Assembly: GCF_029643425.1 (NCBI RefSeq)
Contig: NZ_CP119106.1
Location: forward strand, 2,914,001 to 2,978,000
Reading direction: 5' to 3'
Source: Isoptericola sp. AK164
GTDB lineage: Bacteria; Actinomycetota; Actinomycetes; Actinomycetales; Cellulomonadaceae
DNA length: 64,000 bases
The position numbers and the translations under genes were made by a program. The notes below the pieces were generated by a model. It ran no database searches and had not been told where the DNA came from. It saw only the letters and a list, made by a program, of their open reading frames with translations. Shown piece after piece: positions 27,836-37,900 of this stretch; position 1 is the first letter of the stretch; each line of letters begins with the position of its first letter.

Positions 27836-27880
27836 CCCGTCCGGGCACCGAGACGCCGGACGTGTGACCTGCACGATGGC

Positions 27881-27907
27881 GTGATCCGGGTCACGGCCGT
27901 GTACTAT
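27881..27907 (+). promoter_or_regulatory. Promoter with CRP/GlxR-like site for the sugar-ABC ATPase gene
   Basis: GTGATCCGGGTCAC (27881-27894) is a perfect GTGA-N6-TCAC palindrome, the form bound by CRP/FNR-type regulators such as GlxR. It is followed by TACTAT (27902-27907) as a -10 box. The site overlaps the expected -35, so binding would repress. The leader to the start codon is about 135 nt and contains a small hairpin (27923-27940, arms CGCCGGA/TCCGGCG). No known riboswitch is recognisable in it. Confidence 0.55.
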
Positions 27908-28049
27908 CAATCCGCGCGACGCCGCCGGAACGGTCCGGCGAAGCCGCGCACACAACACAATGTGTCGCCGCTGACACGCCAGTCGTGAACGCAGCACACC
28001 CGACCACAACGGATCGTCCGGCACGTACCTGCCGGTGGAGGGAATCATC

Positions 28050-29171
<1,122 letters not shown>

Positions 29172-29187
29172 GCTGCTGACCTCTGAC

Positions 29188-29231
29188 ACGACGGGGCGGG
29201 TCCGGCCGGTGCGCCGGGCCCGCCCCGTCGT
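29188..29231. terminator. Hairpin terminator after the sugar-ABC ATPase gene
   Basis: A 19-bp stem (left arm ACGACGGGGCGGGTCCGGC, one G-U pair in RNA) with a 6-nt loop lies 16 bp after the stop codon. Confidence 0.8.
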
Positions 29232-29333
29232 CGTCTAGGCTGACAGCCCGTCCCTCGTCGCTGGTGGCGGGGAACGTTCAGGGTCCGCCGCGACGCGGCG
29301 ACGTCCCCGACCCGCAACAGACCTGGAGGTGCC

Positions 29334-30620
29334 GTGGAGCAGCTCAAGATCACCTCCGCGACCCCGAACTCCGCGCTGCTGGACCTGCCGTGGCGCCTCC
29401 CGCTGATCGACTGGCCGTCCGACGTCCTCGCGGCGCTCCCGCGAGGCATCTCGCGGCACGTGGTCCGCTTCGTCCGGCTCGACGGCCGCGTGCTGGCGAT
29501 CAAGGAGATCAGCCAGGACGTCGCCTTCCGCGAGTACGGGATGCTGCGACAGCTGCGCAAGCTCGAGATCCCGTCCGTGCGCCCCGTCGGGGTCGTCACC
29601 GGTCGGACCTCCGACAGCGGTGAGCCGCTCGAGGCCGCCCTGGTCACCGAGCACCTGGCGTTCTCGTTGCCGTACCGGTCGGTGTTCAGCCAGTGGCTGC
29701 GCGACGAGACCGCGAACCGGCTCATCGACGCGCTCGCCGTCCTGATCGTGCGCCTGCACCTCGCGGGCTTCTTCTGGGGCGACGTCTCGCTGTCCAACAC
29801 GCTGTTCCGCCGCGACGCCGAGCAGTTCGCCGCCTACCTCGTCGACGCCGAGACCGGTGCCCTGCACCGCGAGCTCACGCGGGGCCAGCGCGAGCACGAC
29901 CTCGAGATCGCCCGCGTCAACATCATCGGCGAGCTCATGGACCTGGCGGCCGGCGAGCTGCTCGACAGCGAGATCGACGAGGTGGCCTTCGGCAACTCCC
30001 TGGTCGACCGCTACCGCGACCTGTGGGAGGCCCTGACCGGCGTCGAGGCCTTCGCGTCCGACGAGCGGTGGCGCGTCGCCGCCCGCATCGAGCGGCTCAA
30101 CGCCCTCGGGTTCGACGTCGGCGAGCTCGACATCACCACGGACATCGACGGCACGACGGTGCGCATCCAGCCCCAGGTGGTCGACGCCGGTCACCACTCC
30201 CGCCGGCTGCTGAAGCTGACCGGGCTGGACGTGCAGGACAACCAGGCGCGGCGGCTGCTCAACGACCTGGACTCGTACCAGGCGGCGACGGACCGGCAGG
30301 AGGACGACCCCCAGCTCGTCGCCCACGACTGGCTGCAGAACGTCTTCCACCCCACGGTCCGGGCGGTCCCCCGCGAGCTGCGGCGCAAGCTCGAGCCGGC
30401 GCAGCTGTACCACGAGATCCTCGACCACCGCTGGTTCATCTCCGAGCAGTCCGGGCACGACGTCCCGATGCCGGAGACGGTGGCGTCGTACGTGAAGAAC
30501 GTCCTGCGCTACCGCCCGGACGAGAAGGCGATCCTCGGCATGGAGCCGGGCGACGAGCCCGAGGGGCCGGAGGCGGACTACTTCCACTACGCCGCGGCCG
30601 AGCCGGGCGACCGCGACTGA
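29334..30620 (+). CDS. DUF4032 domain protein, kinase-fold-like
   Basis: A 428-residue cytoplasmic protein of the actinobacterial DUF4032 family (PF13224). The N-terminal half looks like a lipopolysaccharide-kinase-type fold: VLAIKEISQDVAFREYGML has the Lys and Glu of a kinase N-lobe, and LHLAGFFWGDVSLSNTLF resembles an HxD...N catalytic loop with D replacing the usual base position, followed by YLVDAETG. This similarity is visual. The C-terminal half is the family-specific domain. GTG 29334 follows GGAGGT. The substrate is unknown. The 3' end is five bases from repeat array 3. Confidence 0.8.
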   Translation: MEQLKITSATPNSALLDLPWRLPLIDWPSDVLAALPRGISRHVVRFVRLDGRVLAIKEISQDVAFREYGMLRQLRKLEIPSVRPVGVVTGRTSDSGEPLEAALVTEHLAFSLPYRSVFSQWLRDETANRLIDALAVLIVRLHLAGFFWGDVSLSNTLFRRDAEQFAAYLVDAETGALHRELTRGQREHDLEIARVNIIGELMDLAAGELLDSEIDEVAFGNSLVDRYRDLWEALTGVEAFASDERWRVAARIERLNALGFDVGELDITTDIDGTTVRIQPQVVDAGHHSRRLLKLTGLDVQDNQARRLLNDLDSYQAATDRQEDDPQLVAHDWLQNVFHPTVRAVPRELRRKLEPAQLYHEILDHRWFISEQSGHDVPMPETVASYVKNVLRYRPDEKAILGMEPGDEPEGPEADYFHYAAAEPGDRD

Positions 30621-30624
30621 TCGC

Positions 30625-30787
30625 GAGGTAGGCAACTCTCAGCCGAGGTAGGCAAGTTTCTGCCGAGGTAGGCAAGATCTCAGCCAGGTAGGCACACTCC
30701 GGCCGACGGAGGGGCGTTACCTACCTCGCGGGAACCTTGCCTACCTCGCGGGAACCTTGCCTACCTCGGCGGAAGGTCGCCTACTTC
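30625..30787. repeat. 3'-end array 3 of family G, two-way
   Basis: It fills the gap between the convergent DUF4032 and rlmB genes. Forward units start at 30625, 30645, 30665 and 30685 (a decayed one near 30705). Reverse units (core GCCTACCTC) start at 30718, 30738, 30758 and 30778. The last reverse unit contains the rlmB stop codon. Each half reads in the sense direction of the gene it follows. The half-arrays are each in strict 20-bp register but, unlike array 1, the register shifts at the switch. Confidence 0.94.
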
Positions 30788-31767
30788 GCGGCGCGGGCCT
30801 GTGCGACCTCGTACAGCGTGATCCCGGCCGCGACACCGGCGTTGAGCGACTCCACGTCCGACGAGATCGGGATCGACGCCACGGCGTCGCACGTCTCGCG
30901 CACCAGGCGCGAGAGCCCCTTGCCCTCGGACCCGACCACGACCACCAGCGGGTCCGTGGCGAACGCCAGGTCGCGCACGGCGACGTCACCGCCGGCGTCG
31001 AGCCCGACGACGAACAGGCCGGACTTCTTCAGGTCGGCGAGCGTGCGCGACAGGTTGGTCTCCTTGGCGACCGGCACCCGTGCGGCGGCACCGGCGGACA
31101 CCTTCCACGCCGACGCCGTCACCGAGGCCGTGCGCCGCGACGGCACCAGGACGCCGTGCGCACCGAACGCCCCGGCGGACCGCAGCACGGCCCCCAGGTT
31201 GCGCGGGTCGGTGATCGAGTCGAGCGCCACGATCAGCGGCGGCTCGCCCGCCTGCGCCGCGGCGTCCAGGAGGTCGTCCACCGACGCGTAGTCGTACGGC
31301 GGCACCTCCAGGGCGACACCCTGGTGCACGGACCCCTCGGTGAGCTGGTCGAGCGCGCCGCGCGAGCTCTCCAGCACCTGGGCGCCCTGGATCGAGGCGA
31401 GCTCGAGGATCTCCCGGGTGCGGTCGTCGTGGTCGATGCGCTCGGCCAGGTGGACGGCGGTCACCGGCACCTGGGAGCGCAGCGCCTCGAGCACGGCGTT
31501 GCGGCCGGCCACGACCTCCGCGCCGCCGGTAGCCTTGCGCGTGCCCCGGGCCACGCCCTTGCGGGCACCCGTGGGCGCCTGCGCCGCGGCACGTTTCTCG
31601 GCCGCGACCTTGCGCTTGTACGCCGGGTGGTACGTGCGCTCCTCGGCCTTCGGCGTCGGCCCCTTGCCCTGCAGGCCCTTGCGGCGCTGACCGCCGCTGC
31701 CGACCTGCGCGCCCTTCTTGGTGCCCGCCTTGCGCTTGGCACCGGGTCGCTGCGAGTTCCCCGCCAT
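30781..31767 (-). CDS. rlmB: 23S rRNA (guanosine-2'-O-)-methyltransferase RlmB
   Basis: A 328-residue SpoU/TrmH-family enzyme that methylates a guanosine ribose in the 23S rRNA. The first ~75 residues are a very basic Lys/Arg/Gly extension. The substrate-binding domain starts at VVAGRNAVLEALRS, and the SPOUT knot has DSITDPRNLGAVLRSAGAFGAHGV (motif 1), VVVVGSEGKGLSRLV (motif 2) and IPISSDVESLNAGVAAGITLYE (motif 3). It overlaps the cysS stop; the second of two ATGs is preferred because GGGGG is then 5 bp away. The stop codon TAG lies inside the terminal repeat of array 3. Confidence 0.95.
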   Translation of the reverse strand: MAGNSQRPGAKRKAGTKKGAQVGSGGQRRKGLQGKGPTPKAEERTYHPAYKRKVAAEKRAAAQAPTGARKGVARGTRKATGGAEVVAGRNAVLEALRSQVPVTAVHLAERIDHDDRTREILELASIQGAQVLESSRGALDQLTEGSVHQGVALEVPPYDYASVDDLLDAAAQAGEPPLIVALDSITDPRNLGAVLRSAGAFGAHGVLVPSRRTASVTASAWKVSAGAAARVPVAKETNLSRTLADLKKSGLFVVGLDAGGDVAVRDLAFATDPLVVVVGSEGKGLSRLVRETCDAVASIPISSDVESLNAGVAAGITLYEVAQARAAK

Positions 31768-33197
31768 CATTCCCCCTTCGCGTCGGCCAGCGTCCAGCGG
31801 GCGCCGTCCGGTGAGTCCTGCACGACGACGCCGGCCGCCGCGAGGCGGTCCCGGATCGCGTCGCTCGTGGCGTAGTCCTTGGCGGCCCGGGCCGCGGAGC
31901 GTGCGTCGAGCTCGGCCTGCACGACGGCGTCGAGCGCGTCGGCCACGCGCGTGTCGGCGGCGCTGGCCCACTGCGGGTCGGCCGGGTCGAGCCCGAGCAC
32001 GTCCAGCATCCCCCGCAGCGCGACGAGCGCGTCGCGCGCCGCGGAGTCGTCGGAGGAGGCGAGCGCCGAGTTGCCCGCCTTGAGCGTCTCGTGCACGACG
32101 GCGAGCGCCGCGGGCACGTTGAGGTCGTCGTCCATCGCGGTGACGAACCCGGCGGGCAGGTCGGCGGCGAGGACCTCCGCCCGCGGGACCTCCCCGACGC
32201 GCTCGCCCGCCCGGGCGACGAACCCGGTCAGCCGCTCCCACGTGGCCCGGGCCTCGTCGAGCGTGTCCGGGCTCCACTCGAGCATGGAGCGGTACTGCAC
32301 GGCCACGAGGGCGTAGCGCACGACGGCGGCCGGGACCTGGGTGAGCAGCTCGCTCATGAGCAGCCCGTTGCCGAGCGACTTGCTCATCTTCACGCCCTGC
32401 TGGGTGACCCAGGCGGAGTGCATCCAGCGGTCCGCGAACCCGTACCCGGCGGCACGGGACTGCGCCTGCTCGTTCTCGTGGTGCGGGAAGCGCAGGTCGA
32501 GGCCGCCGCCGTGGATGTCGAACGCCTCGCCGAGGTAGCGGTGCGCCATGGCCGAGCACTCCAGGTGCCAGCCGGGACGTCCGCGCCCGAAGGGCGTGTC
32601 CCAGGCGGCGGTCTCGGGCTCGCCGGGGCGGGAGGCCTTCCAGAGCGCGAAGTCGTGCGGGTCGCGCTTCTCGGACGTGACGGCGTCGTCCCCGCCCTCG
32701 GGGTTGAGGTCCTCGAGCCGCTGGGTGGTCAGCTCGCCGTAGGCGGGCCAGGAACGGACGTCGAACCAGACGTTGCCGGGGCTGCTGCTGTAGGCGTGCC
32801 CCCGCTCGACGAGCCGCTGCATGAGCGCGACCATCTGCGGCACGTGGCCGGTGGCGCGGGGCTCGTAGGTGGGCGGCAGCACGCCGAGGGCGTCGTAGGC
32901 GGCGGTGAACGCGCGCTCGTAGGTGGCGGCGTGCGCCCACCACTCCACGCCGGCGGCCTCGGCCTTGGCGAGGATCTTGTCGTCGATGTCGGTGACGTTC
33001 CGGATCAGGGTCACGTCGAGCCCCGACCGGGTCAGCCAGCGGCGCAGCACGTCGAAGGCGACGGCGGGGCGCAGGTGGCCCACGTGGGGCGCCGACTGGA
33101 CGGTGGCGCCACAGAGGTAGATGCCGACCTTGCCGGGTGTCCGAGGTGCGAACTCGCGCACGGAGCGCGTGGCGGTGTCGAAAAGCTGCAAGGTCAC
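31767..33197 (-). CDS. cysS: Cysteinyl-tRNA synthetase
   Basis: A 476-residue class I aminoacyl-tRNA synthetase that charges tRNA-Cys. The HIGH signature appears as PHVGHLR, zinc ligands begin with Cys in YLCGATVQ and include [10 protein letters not shown] and [11 protein letters not shown], and the KMSKS loop is [12 protein letters not shown]. It starts at GTG 33197. Its stop overlaps the rlmB start (ATGA), so cysS-rlmB is one coupled operon, a common pairing in actinobacteria. The homologous MshC of mycothiol synthesis is a different, shorter protein; this one has the full-length C-terminal anticodon region. Confidence 0.95.
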   Translation of the reverse strand: MTLQLFDTATRSVREFAPRTPGKVGIYLCGATVQSAPHVGHLRPAVAFDVLRRWLTRSGLDVTLIRNVTDIDDKILAKAEAAGVEWWAHAATYERAFTAAYDALGVLPPTYEPRATGHVPQMVALMQRLVERGHAYSSSPGNVWFDVRSWPAYGELTTQRLEDLNPEGGDDAVTSEKRDPHDFALWKASRPGEPETAAWDTPFGRGRPGWHLECSAMAHRYLGEAFDIHGGGLDLRFPHHENEQAQSRAAGYGFADRWMHSAWVTQQGVKMSKSLGNGLLMSELLTQVPAAVVRYALVAVQYRSMLEWSPDTLDEARATWERLTGFVARAGERVGEVPRAEVLAADLPAGFVTAMDDDLNVPAALAVVHETLKAGNSALASSDDSAARDALVALRGMLDVLGLDPADPQWASAADTRVADALDAVVQAELDARSAARAAKDYATSDAIRDRLAAAGVVVQDSPDGARWTLADAKGE

Positions 33198-33239
33198 CGG
33201 TCCAGGGTACCGGTCAGGTCCTCGAGGACCTGCTCCGGC

Positions 33240-34424
33240 TCAGCCGAAGGCCTGTCCTTCGCCGCGGTAGGTCGGGACGGTGCCGACGACCTCGTCGCCG
33301 CGCACGAGGTGCACCGTCGCGAACCGCTCCATCAGCTCGCCGGCCTTGGCGTGCCGGAACCAGACCCGGTCCCCGACGCGCAGGTCGCGCCCGCCGCGCC
33401 GGAGCCGCAGCGGCGTCTGCACCTCGCCGGCGCCCTCGCGGCGCGTCAGCGCCCAGCCGGGCGTGGCCACCCGGGGCAGGCGGGACGGCCCGGCGGGGCC
33501 GGAGGCGACGTACCCGCCGCCGAACGCCGTCGCCCAGCCCGGTCCGGGGGTGCGCACCACGTCGAGGCCGAAGAACGCGGCCGGACGCGCCTCGAAGGAC
33601 CGGTAGTGGTCGAACGTGCCGGGGACGAACAGGCCCGACCCGGCGCTCACCTCGGTGACCCCGGTGCCGGCGGCGGAGGACTCCAGCGACCCCGTGCCCC
33701 CGGCGTTGACGAGCTCGACGTCCCGGCCGACGGCGGTCCGCACGGCGGCGAGCACGTCACGTCGGCGACGGTCGACGTCGGGGACCGACAGCCGCTTCAC
33801 GGCCCGCACCGCCGGGCTCTCGTCGGGCAGCCCGGCGACCTGGGCCTCGTAGAACATCAGCCCGCGCACGCGCAGCCCGTCGGTGGACTCGACGGCGCCG
33901 GCCAGGTCCGCGACCTGCTCGGCCGTCCGCAGCGGCGAGCGGCGGGTGCCCAGGTGCGCCCGCCACCGCCCGACGCCGAGCCGGAGCGAGCAGTCGACGT
34001 CGAGGCAGACCGAGCCCGCCGGTCCGGCGGCGGGGGCGTCGCGCAGGGCCGCGGACGCGAGCGCGACCTGGGCGACGTCGTCGGCCATGAGGGTGATCTC
34101 GCGACGGGCGACGGGGTCGGCCGCCCACCGGGCGAGGGCGTCGGTGTCGACGGTCGGGTAGCCGACGAGGACGTCCCGGGTGCCGCCGCCGACCAGCCAG
34201 AGCGCCTCGGCGAGGGAGAAGGCCATGACACCGGTGAACCCGGCCTCCCCCGCGCGGTCGAGGAGGGCGCGCACGCGCACGGACTTCGCGGCCACGCGTA
34301 CGGGGGTGCCGGCGGCCCGCCGCAGCAGGTCGGCCGCGTTGACGTCGAAGGTGTCCAGGTCGACGACGGCGAGCGGTCCGGGCAGCCCGGCGGTGGCGCG
34401 GGACAGCCGGTCCGTCAGCCTCAT
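33240..34424 (-). CDS. Alanine racemase-fold PLP enzyme (amino acid deaminase/aldolase type)
   Basis: A 394-residue fold-type III PLP enzyme. The N-terminal barrel has VVDLDTFDVNAADL and the cofactor lysine in RVAAKSVRVRALL, then GVMAFSLAEALWLV, CLDVDCSLRLG and LVNAGGTGSLESS. The C-terminal part (GDRVWFRHAKAGELMERF) matches the D-serine dehydratase/D-threonine aldolase-like domain rather than a true alanine racemase. The reaction may be retro-aldol cleavage or deamination of a D-hydroxy-amino acid; the substrate is not readable. Start ATG 34424 is chosen; a GTG nine bases upstream is in a TACGGT box. It is divergent from the lactone oxidase gene with only 45 bp between them. Confidence 0.85.
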   Translation of the reverse strand: MRLTDRLSRATAGLPGPLAVVDLDTFDVNAADLLRRAAGTPVRVAAKSVRVRALLDRAGEAGFTGVMAFSLAEALWLVGGGTRDVLVGYPTVDTDALARWAADPVARREITLMADDVAQVALASAALRDAPAAGPAGSVCLDVDCSLRLGVGRWRAHLGTRRSPLRTAEQVADLAGAVESTDGLRVRGLMFYEAQVAGLPDESPAVRAVKRLSVPDVDRRRRDVLAAVRTAVGRDVELVNAGGTGSLESSAAGTGVTEVSAGSGLFVPGTFDHYRSFEARPAAFFGLDVVRTPGPGWATAFGGGYVASGPAGPSRLPRVATPGWALTRREGAGEVQTPLRLRRGGRDLRVGDRVWFRHAKAGELMERFATVHLVRGDEVVGTVPTYRGEGQAFG

Positions 34425-34469
34425 GGCCGTCACCGTACACGGGCGTCCGGCCGTGGCAGAGTGTCCGCT

Positions 34470-35837
34470 GTGAACTTCACCACCTGGGGTCGCACCTACG
34501 CCGCCGCACCCGCCCGGCACGCGGAACCGCAGGTCGAGGCCGAGCTGCGCGCCCTCGTCGCCCGCGCCGCCGCGGACGGGCTGCGCGTCCGGGCGGTCGG
34601 CGCCGGCCACTCGTTCACGGACGCCGCCGTCACCGACGGTCTGATGCTCGGACTCGACCACCTCAGCGGGCTGGAGTCCCTGCAGCGGCGGCCGGACGGC
34701 ACCGCCCTCGTCACCGTCGGCGCCGGTACGCGGCTGCACCGGCTCAACCGGCTGCTCGCGTCGTGGGGACTGGCGATGCGCAACCTCGGCGACATCGACC
34801 GCCAGTCGATCGCGGGGGCGATCTCCACCGGCACGCACGGCACCGGCGCACGTCTCGGCGGGCTCGCCACGCAGGTGCGCGGGGTGCGCCTGGTGCTGCC
34901 GGACGGGTCGGTGCGGTCGGTGTCCGACGGCGACGCCCCGGGGTCGCCCGACCGCGAGCTGTTCGAGGTCGCGCGGCTCGGGCTGGGCTCGGTCGGGATC
35001 CTGTCGGCGGTGACGCTCGAGGTCGTGCCGGCCTATCTGCTGCGCTCGACCGAGCGGGTGCGCCCGTGGGACGAGGTGGTCGGCGGCATCGACGCGCTGT
35101 TCGACGGCCACGACCGGTTCGACGCCTACTGGTTCCCGGGCACCGACCGGATGCTCACCTGGAGCCACGACCGCGTCTCCGCCGCCGACCGGGCCGAGCA
35201 CGAGGCCTCCCGCCGCGGGCCGACCGGTGCGCTCCGGACGGCCGGGGCCGCCGCACGGTCCTTCCTCGACGACGAGGTGCTGGCCAACGGGGTCCTCGGC
35301 GGGGTCATGCAGGTGGCGGCCGCCGCTCCGGGCACGGTGCCCCGGCTCAACGCCGCGTGCGCGGCGGTCCTCGGCGACCGGACCCACGTGGCGCCGTCGG
35401 ACCGGGTCATGGTGACGCGCCGACGGGTGCGGTTCGCGGAGATGGAGTACGCCCTGCCGCGCGCCGCGCTGGCCGAGGTGCTACGCGAGCTGGACCGCTG
35501 GCTGCGGGCCTCGGGCGAGCCGGTGCCGTTCCCGGTCGAGGTGCGCTGCACGGCGGCGGACGACGTGTGGCTGTCCACCGCCCGGGGCCGGGACACCGCC
35601 TACGTGGCGGTGCACCAGTACCACCGGATGCCGCGCGAGAGGTACTTCCGGGCGGCGGAGGAGATCTTCGTCGCGGCCGGCGGGCGCCCGCACTGGGGCA
35701 AGCTGCACACGCGCACGGCAGCGGACCTGGCCGACCACTACCCGCTGGACGACGTCGCGCGGGTGCGGGCCGCCGTCGACCCGGGCGGGGTGCTGCGCAA
35801 CGACTACACCGACCGGGTGCTCGGCGTCCCCGGCTGA
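34470..35837 (+). CDS. FAD-linked sugar 1,4-lactone oxidase (D-arabinono-1,4-lactone oxidase family)
   Basis: A 455-residue flavoprotein. The FAD-binding PCMH domain includes RVRAVGAGHSFTDAAVTDGLML, DIDRQSIAGAISTGTHGTG and GLGSVGILSAVTLEVVP; the ALO domain (PF04030) contains AYWFPGTDRMLTW, FPVEVRCTAADDVWLS and the C-terminal RPHWGKLHTRTAADL with the HWGK motif. Family members oxidise aldonolactones or xylitol-type polyols with oxygen. GTG 34470 gives the conserved NFTTWGRTYAA start; the much longer frame upstream is a shadow of cysS and its neighbour. A signal peptide is absent. It ends at palindrome copy C. Confidence 0.9.
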   Translation: MNFTTWGRTYAAAPARHAEPQVEAELRALVARAAADGLRVRAVGAGHSFTDAAVTDGLMLGLDHLSGLESLQRRPDGTALVTVGAGTRLHRLNRLLASWGLAMRNLGDIDRQSIAGAISTGTHGTGARLGGLATQVRGVRLVLPDGSVRSVSDGDAPGSPDRELFEVARLGLGSVGILSAVTLEVVPAYLLRSTERVRPWDEVVGGIDALFDGHDRFDAYWFPGTDRMLTWSHDRVSAADRAEHEASRRGPTGALRTAGAAARSFLDDEVLANGVLGGVMQVAAAAPGTVPRLNAACAAVLGDRTHVAPSDRVMVTRRRVRFAEMEYALPRAALAEVLRELDRWLRASGEPVPFPVEVRCTAADDVWLSTARGRDTAYVAVHQYHRMPRERYFRAAEEIFVAAGGRPHWGKLHTRTAADLADHYPLDDVARVRAAVDPGGVLRNDYTDRVLGVPG

Positions 35838-35884
35838 CTGCCTCGTGCCGCCGCGGTCGCGCCCCACCGACGCACCCCACCGAC

Positions 35885-35946
35885 GTTGTGGGCGTGAAAT
35901 CTGCAGCCCCGACCCCGTCGCAGACGGCAGATTTCATGCCCACAAC
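35885..35946. repeat. Dispersed palindrome family P, copy C
   Basis: Arms of 20 bp (left begins GTTGTGGGCGTGAAATCTGC) flank a 22-bp centre and differ at one G/A position, the same one as in copy A. It lies between two convergent genes, 47 bp after the lactone oxidase stop and 13 bp from the ispF stop, so it may end both transcripts. Confidence 0.85.
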
Positions 35947-35959
35947 GACAGGGGCGGGG

Positions 35960-36442
35960 TCAGCGGGGGACGACGAGGGCCGTGGCGATCGCGGCGATCC
36001 CCTCGCCGCGGCCGGTCAGGCCCAGCCCGTCGGTGGTGGTCGCGCTGACGGCGACCGGCGCCCCGGCGGCCTCGCTCAGCGCCGCCTCGGCCTCGGTGCG
36101 CCGCGGTTCGATCTTCGGTCGGTTGCCGACGACCTGGACGGCGACGTTGCCGATCTCGAACCCGGCCTCGCGCACCCGTCGCGCGGCCTCCGCGAGCAGC
36201 ACGGCGCCGCTCGCCCCGGCCCACTCGGGCTCGCTGGTGCCGAAGTGCGTGCCCAGCCCGCCGAGACCGGCCGCCGAGAAGAGCGCGTCGGCGGCGGCGT
36301 GCGCGGCCACGTCGGCGTCGGAGTGCCCCTCCAGGCCCCGCTCCCCCGGCCAGCGCAGCCCGGCGACCCACAGCTCGCGGTCGGAGCCCTCGGGGGCGAC
36401 GGCGTGCACGTCGACACCGATCCCGGTACGCGGCAGGATCAT
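35960..36442 (-). CDS. ispF: 2-C-methyl-D-erythritol 2,4-cyclodiphosphate synthase
   Basis: A 160-residue trimeric enzyme of the MEP isoprenoid pathway that cyclises CDP-methylerythritol 2-phosphate. Metal ligands lie in GIGVDVHAV (Asp, His) and [31 protein letters not shown] (His); RPKIEPRR and [18 protein letters not shown] complete the active site. It overlaps ispD by 4 bp and is the last gene of carD-ispD-ispF. The length matches the family. Confidence 0.95.
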   Translation of the reverse strand: MILPRTGIGVDVHAVAPEGSDRELWVAGLRWPGERGLEGHSDADVAAHAAADALFSAAGLGGLGTHFGTSEPEWAGASGAVLLAEAARRVREAGFEIGNVAVQVVGNRPKIEPRRTEAEAALSEAAGAPVAVSATTTDGLGLTGRGEGIAAIATALVVPR

Positions 36443-37176
36443 CGGCCCTCCAGCAGCAGCTCGGCCACCGCCAGGTCGTGCGCGGTGGTGATCTTCAGGG
36501 CGGCGGCGTCGCCCCGCACCATGTGCACCGGGACGCCGAGCGCCTCGACCAGCCCGGCGTCGTCGGTCGCCGCCAGGTGCTCGGCAGCCGCCCGGGCCGC
36601 CCCCTCGGCGTGCGCGCGCTGCAGCAGCTCGCGGTCGAAGCCCTGAGGGGTCTGCACGGCCCTCAGCGCCGTCCGGTCGAGGGTGTCGACGACGCGCTCG
36701 ACCGGCTGGGCGGACTCCCCGCCGGGTGCGGCCGGGCTGCCGCCGTCGGGCACCACGCGCTTGATCGTGTCCGTCACGGGCAGACCGGGGACGACGGCGG
36801 ACCGGCCGCTGCGCACCGCGGTGACGACCCGCTCGACCAGCGCCGGCGGGGCGAGCGGGCGGGCGGCGTCGTGCACGAGGACGACGTCGGTGGCGGCGTC
36901 GGCGCGGTCGAGACCGGCCGCGACGGACGCCTGCCGGGTGGCGCCGCCCTCGACGACGTCGCAGGGGACCGAGAGAGGGCCGACGGCGGCGACCATGTCC
37001 GCGGACCGTCCGGGCGGCGCGGTGATCACCACCGCGTCGACGACGCCGGAGGCCGCGAGGCCACGCGCCGCCAGGGCGATCATGGGCACGCCACCGACGT
37101 CGACGAACGCCTTGGGGATCTCCCGCCCGAGCCGCGTGCCGGAACCGGCCGCGGTGAGGATCGCGAGGGTCGTCAG
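36439..37176 (-). CDS. ispD: 2-C-methyl-D-erythritol 4-phosphate cytidylyltransferase, CTG start
   Basis: A 245-residue enzyme that attaches CMP to methylerythritol phosphate. The nucleotide-binding motif [20 protein letters not shown], essential in this family, lies upstream of the first in-frame GTG (37089). Walking back in frame, the only plausible initiation codon before it is CTG at 37176, which overlaps the carD stop (CTGA) and has GAGGTG about 9 bp upstream; further upstream the frame has no ATG, GTG or TTG near. Other motifs: [34 protein letters not shown] and [11 protein letters not shown]. Without the CTG start the protein would lack its CTP site. A sequencing error is the alternative. 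Confidence 0.88.
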   Translation of the reverse strand: MTTLAILTAAGSGTRLGREIPKAFVDVGGVPMIALAARGLAASGVVDAVVITAPPGRSADMVAAVGPLSVPCDVVEGGATRQASVAAGLDRADAATDVVLVHDAARPLAPPALVERVVTAVRSGRSAVVPGLPVTDTIKRVVPDGGSPAAPGGESAQPVERVVDTLDRTALRAVQTPQGFDRELLQRAHAEGAARAAAEHLAATDDAGLVEALGVPVHMVRGDAAALKITTAHDLAVAELLLEGR

Positions 37177-37655
37177 GAGGCGAGCACCTCGTCGATGATG
37201 GCGCCGGCCTTCTCCTCGTCCACGCCCTCGGCGAGGGCGACCTCGGACTCGAGGATCTGGCGGGCCTTGGCCAGCATGCGCTTCTCGCCGGCGCTCAGGC
37301 CACGGTCGGAGTCGCGGCGGGACAGGTCGCGCACGACCTCGCCCACCTTGATGACGTCGCCCGACGCCAGCTTCTCCAGGTTGGCCTTGTACCGGCGCGA
37401 CCAGTTCGTGGGCTCCTCGGTGTACGGCGCGCGCAGCACGTCGAACACCTTGTCCAGGCCCTCCTGGTCCACCACGTCACGCACCCCGACGAGGTCGACG
37501 TTGTCCGCCGGGACCTCGATCGTCAGGTCGCCCTGGGCGACCTTGAGCTTGAGGTACATCTTCTCTTCGCCACGGATCTTCCGGGTCTTGACCTCTTCGA
37601 TCAGCGCGGCGCCGTGATGAGGGTAGACAACCGTCTCGCCTACTGTGAACGTCAT
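37173..37655 (-). CDS. carD: CarD family RNA polymerase-binding transcription regulator
   Basis: A 160-residue global regulator that stabilises the open complex at rRNA and other promoters. The RNA-polymerase-interacting Tudor-like domain is [20 protein letters not shown] to about residue 60; the helical DNA-binding domain has [17 protein letters not shown] with the conserved Trp, and ends in [19 protein letters not shown] 37655 begins the conserved region. A TAGACT -10 box lies at 37684-37689. It is the first gene of carD-ispD-ispF, the same order as in mycobacteria. Confidence 0.96.
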   Translation of the reverse strand: MTFTVGETVVYPHHGAALIEEVKTRKIRGEEKMYLKLKVAQGDLTIEVPADNVDLVGVRDVVDQEGLDKVFDVLRAPYTEEPTNWSRRYKANLEKLASGDVIKVGEVVRDLSRRDSDRGLSAGEKRMLAKARQILESEVALAEGVDEEKAGAIIDEVLAS

Positions 37656-37900
37656 CTTCAGATGTCCCCTTTCCCAGTGGCCGAGTCTATCACGGAGGGT
37701 GCCGCCCACCGTGGGCCCCCGGGCGCCCGCCACACTCCCCCACACCCTGTTTTCGCAGGTCAGAGCGGTGACGCGAGACGGCTGGGTCTGCGCCCCCGGG
37801 CCCCACTAAGATGGGGCGGGGCGCGTCGCGTCCTGCACCCTGTGACACCTCGTGCGAGCGGGTCCGACTCCGCCGCACCGCTCCAGCAGAAGGAGAGCAC

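Noticed and set aside
33215-33232. Palindrome CAGGTCCTCGAGGACCTG after the alanine racemase-fold gene
   Set aside because: It is 18 bp with no real loop and can form only a 7-bp stem; possible weak terminator but no further support.
32091-35837. A 1248-codon plus-strand open frame
   Set aside because: Its first two thirds lie antisense to cysS and the alanine racemase-fold gene and are low-complexity Arg/Gly/Val; only the part from 34470 is a real gene.
37089-37176. ispD starting at the first in-frame GTG (37089)
   Set aside because: That start would remove the nucleotide-binding AAGSGTR motif and leave an inactive enzyme.
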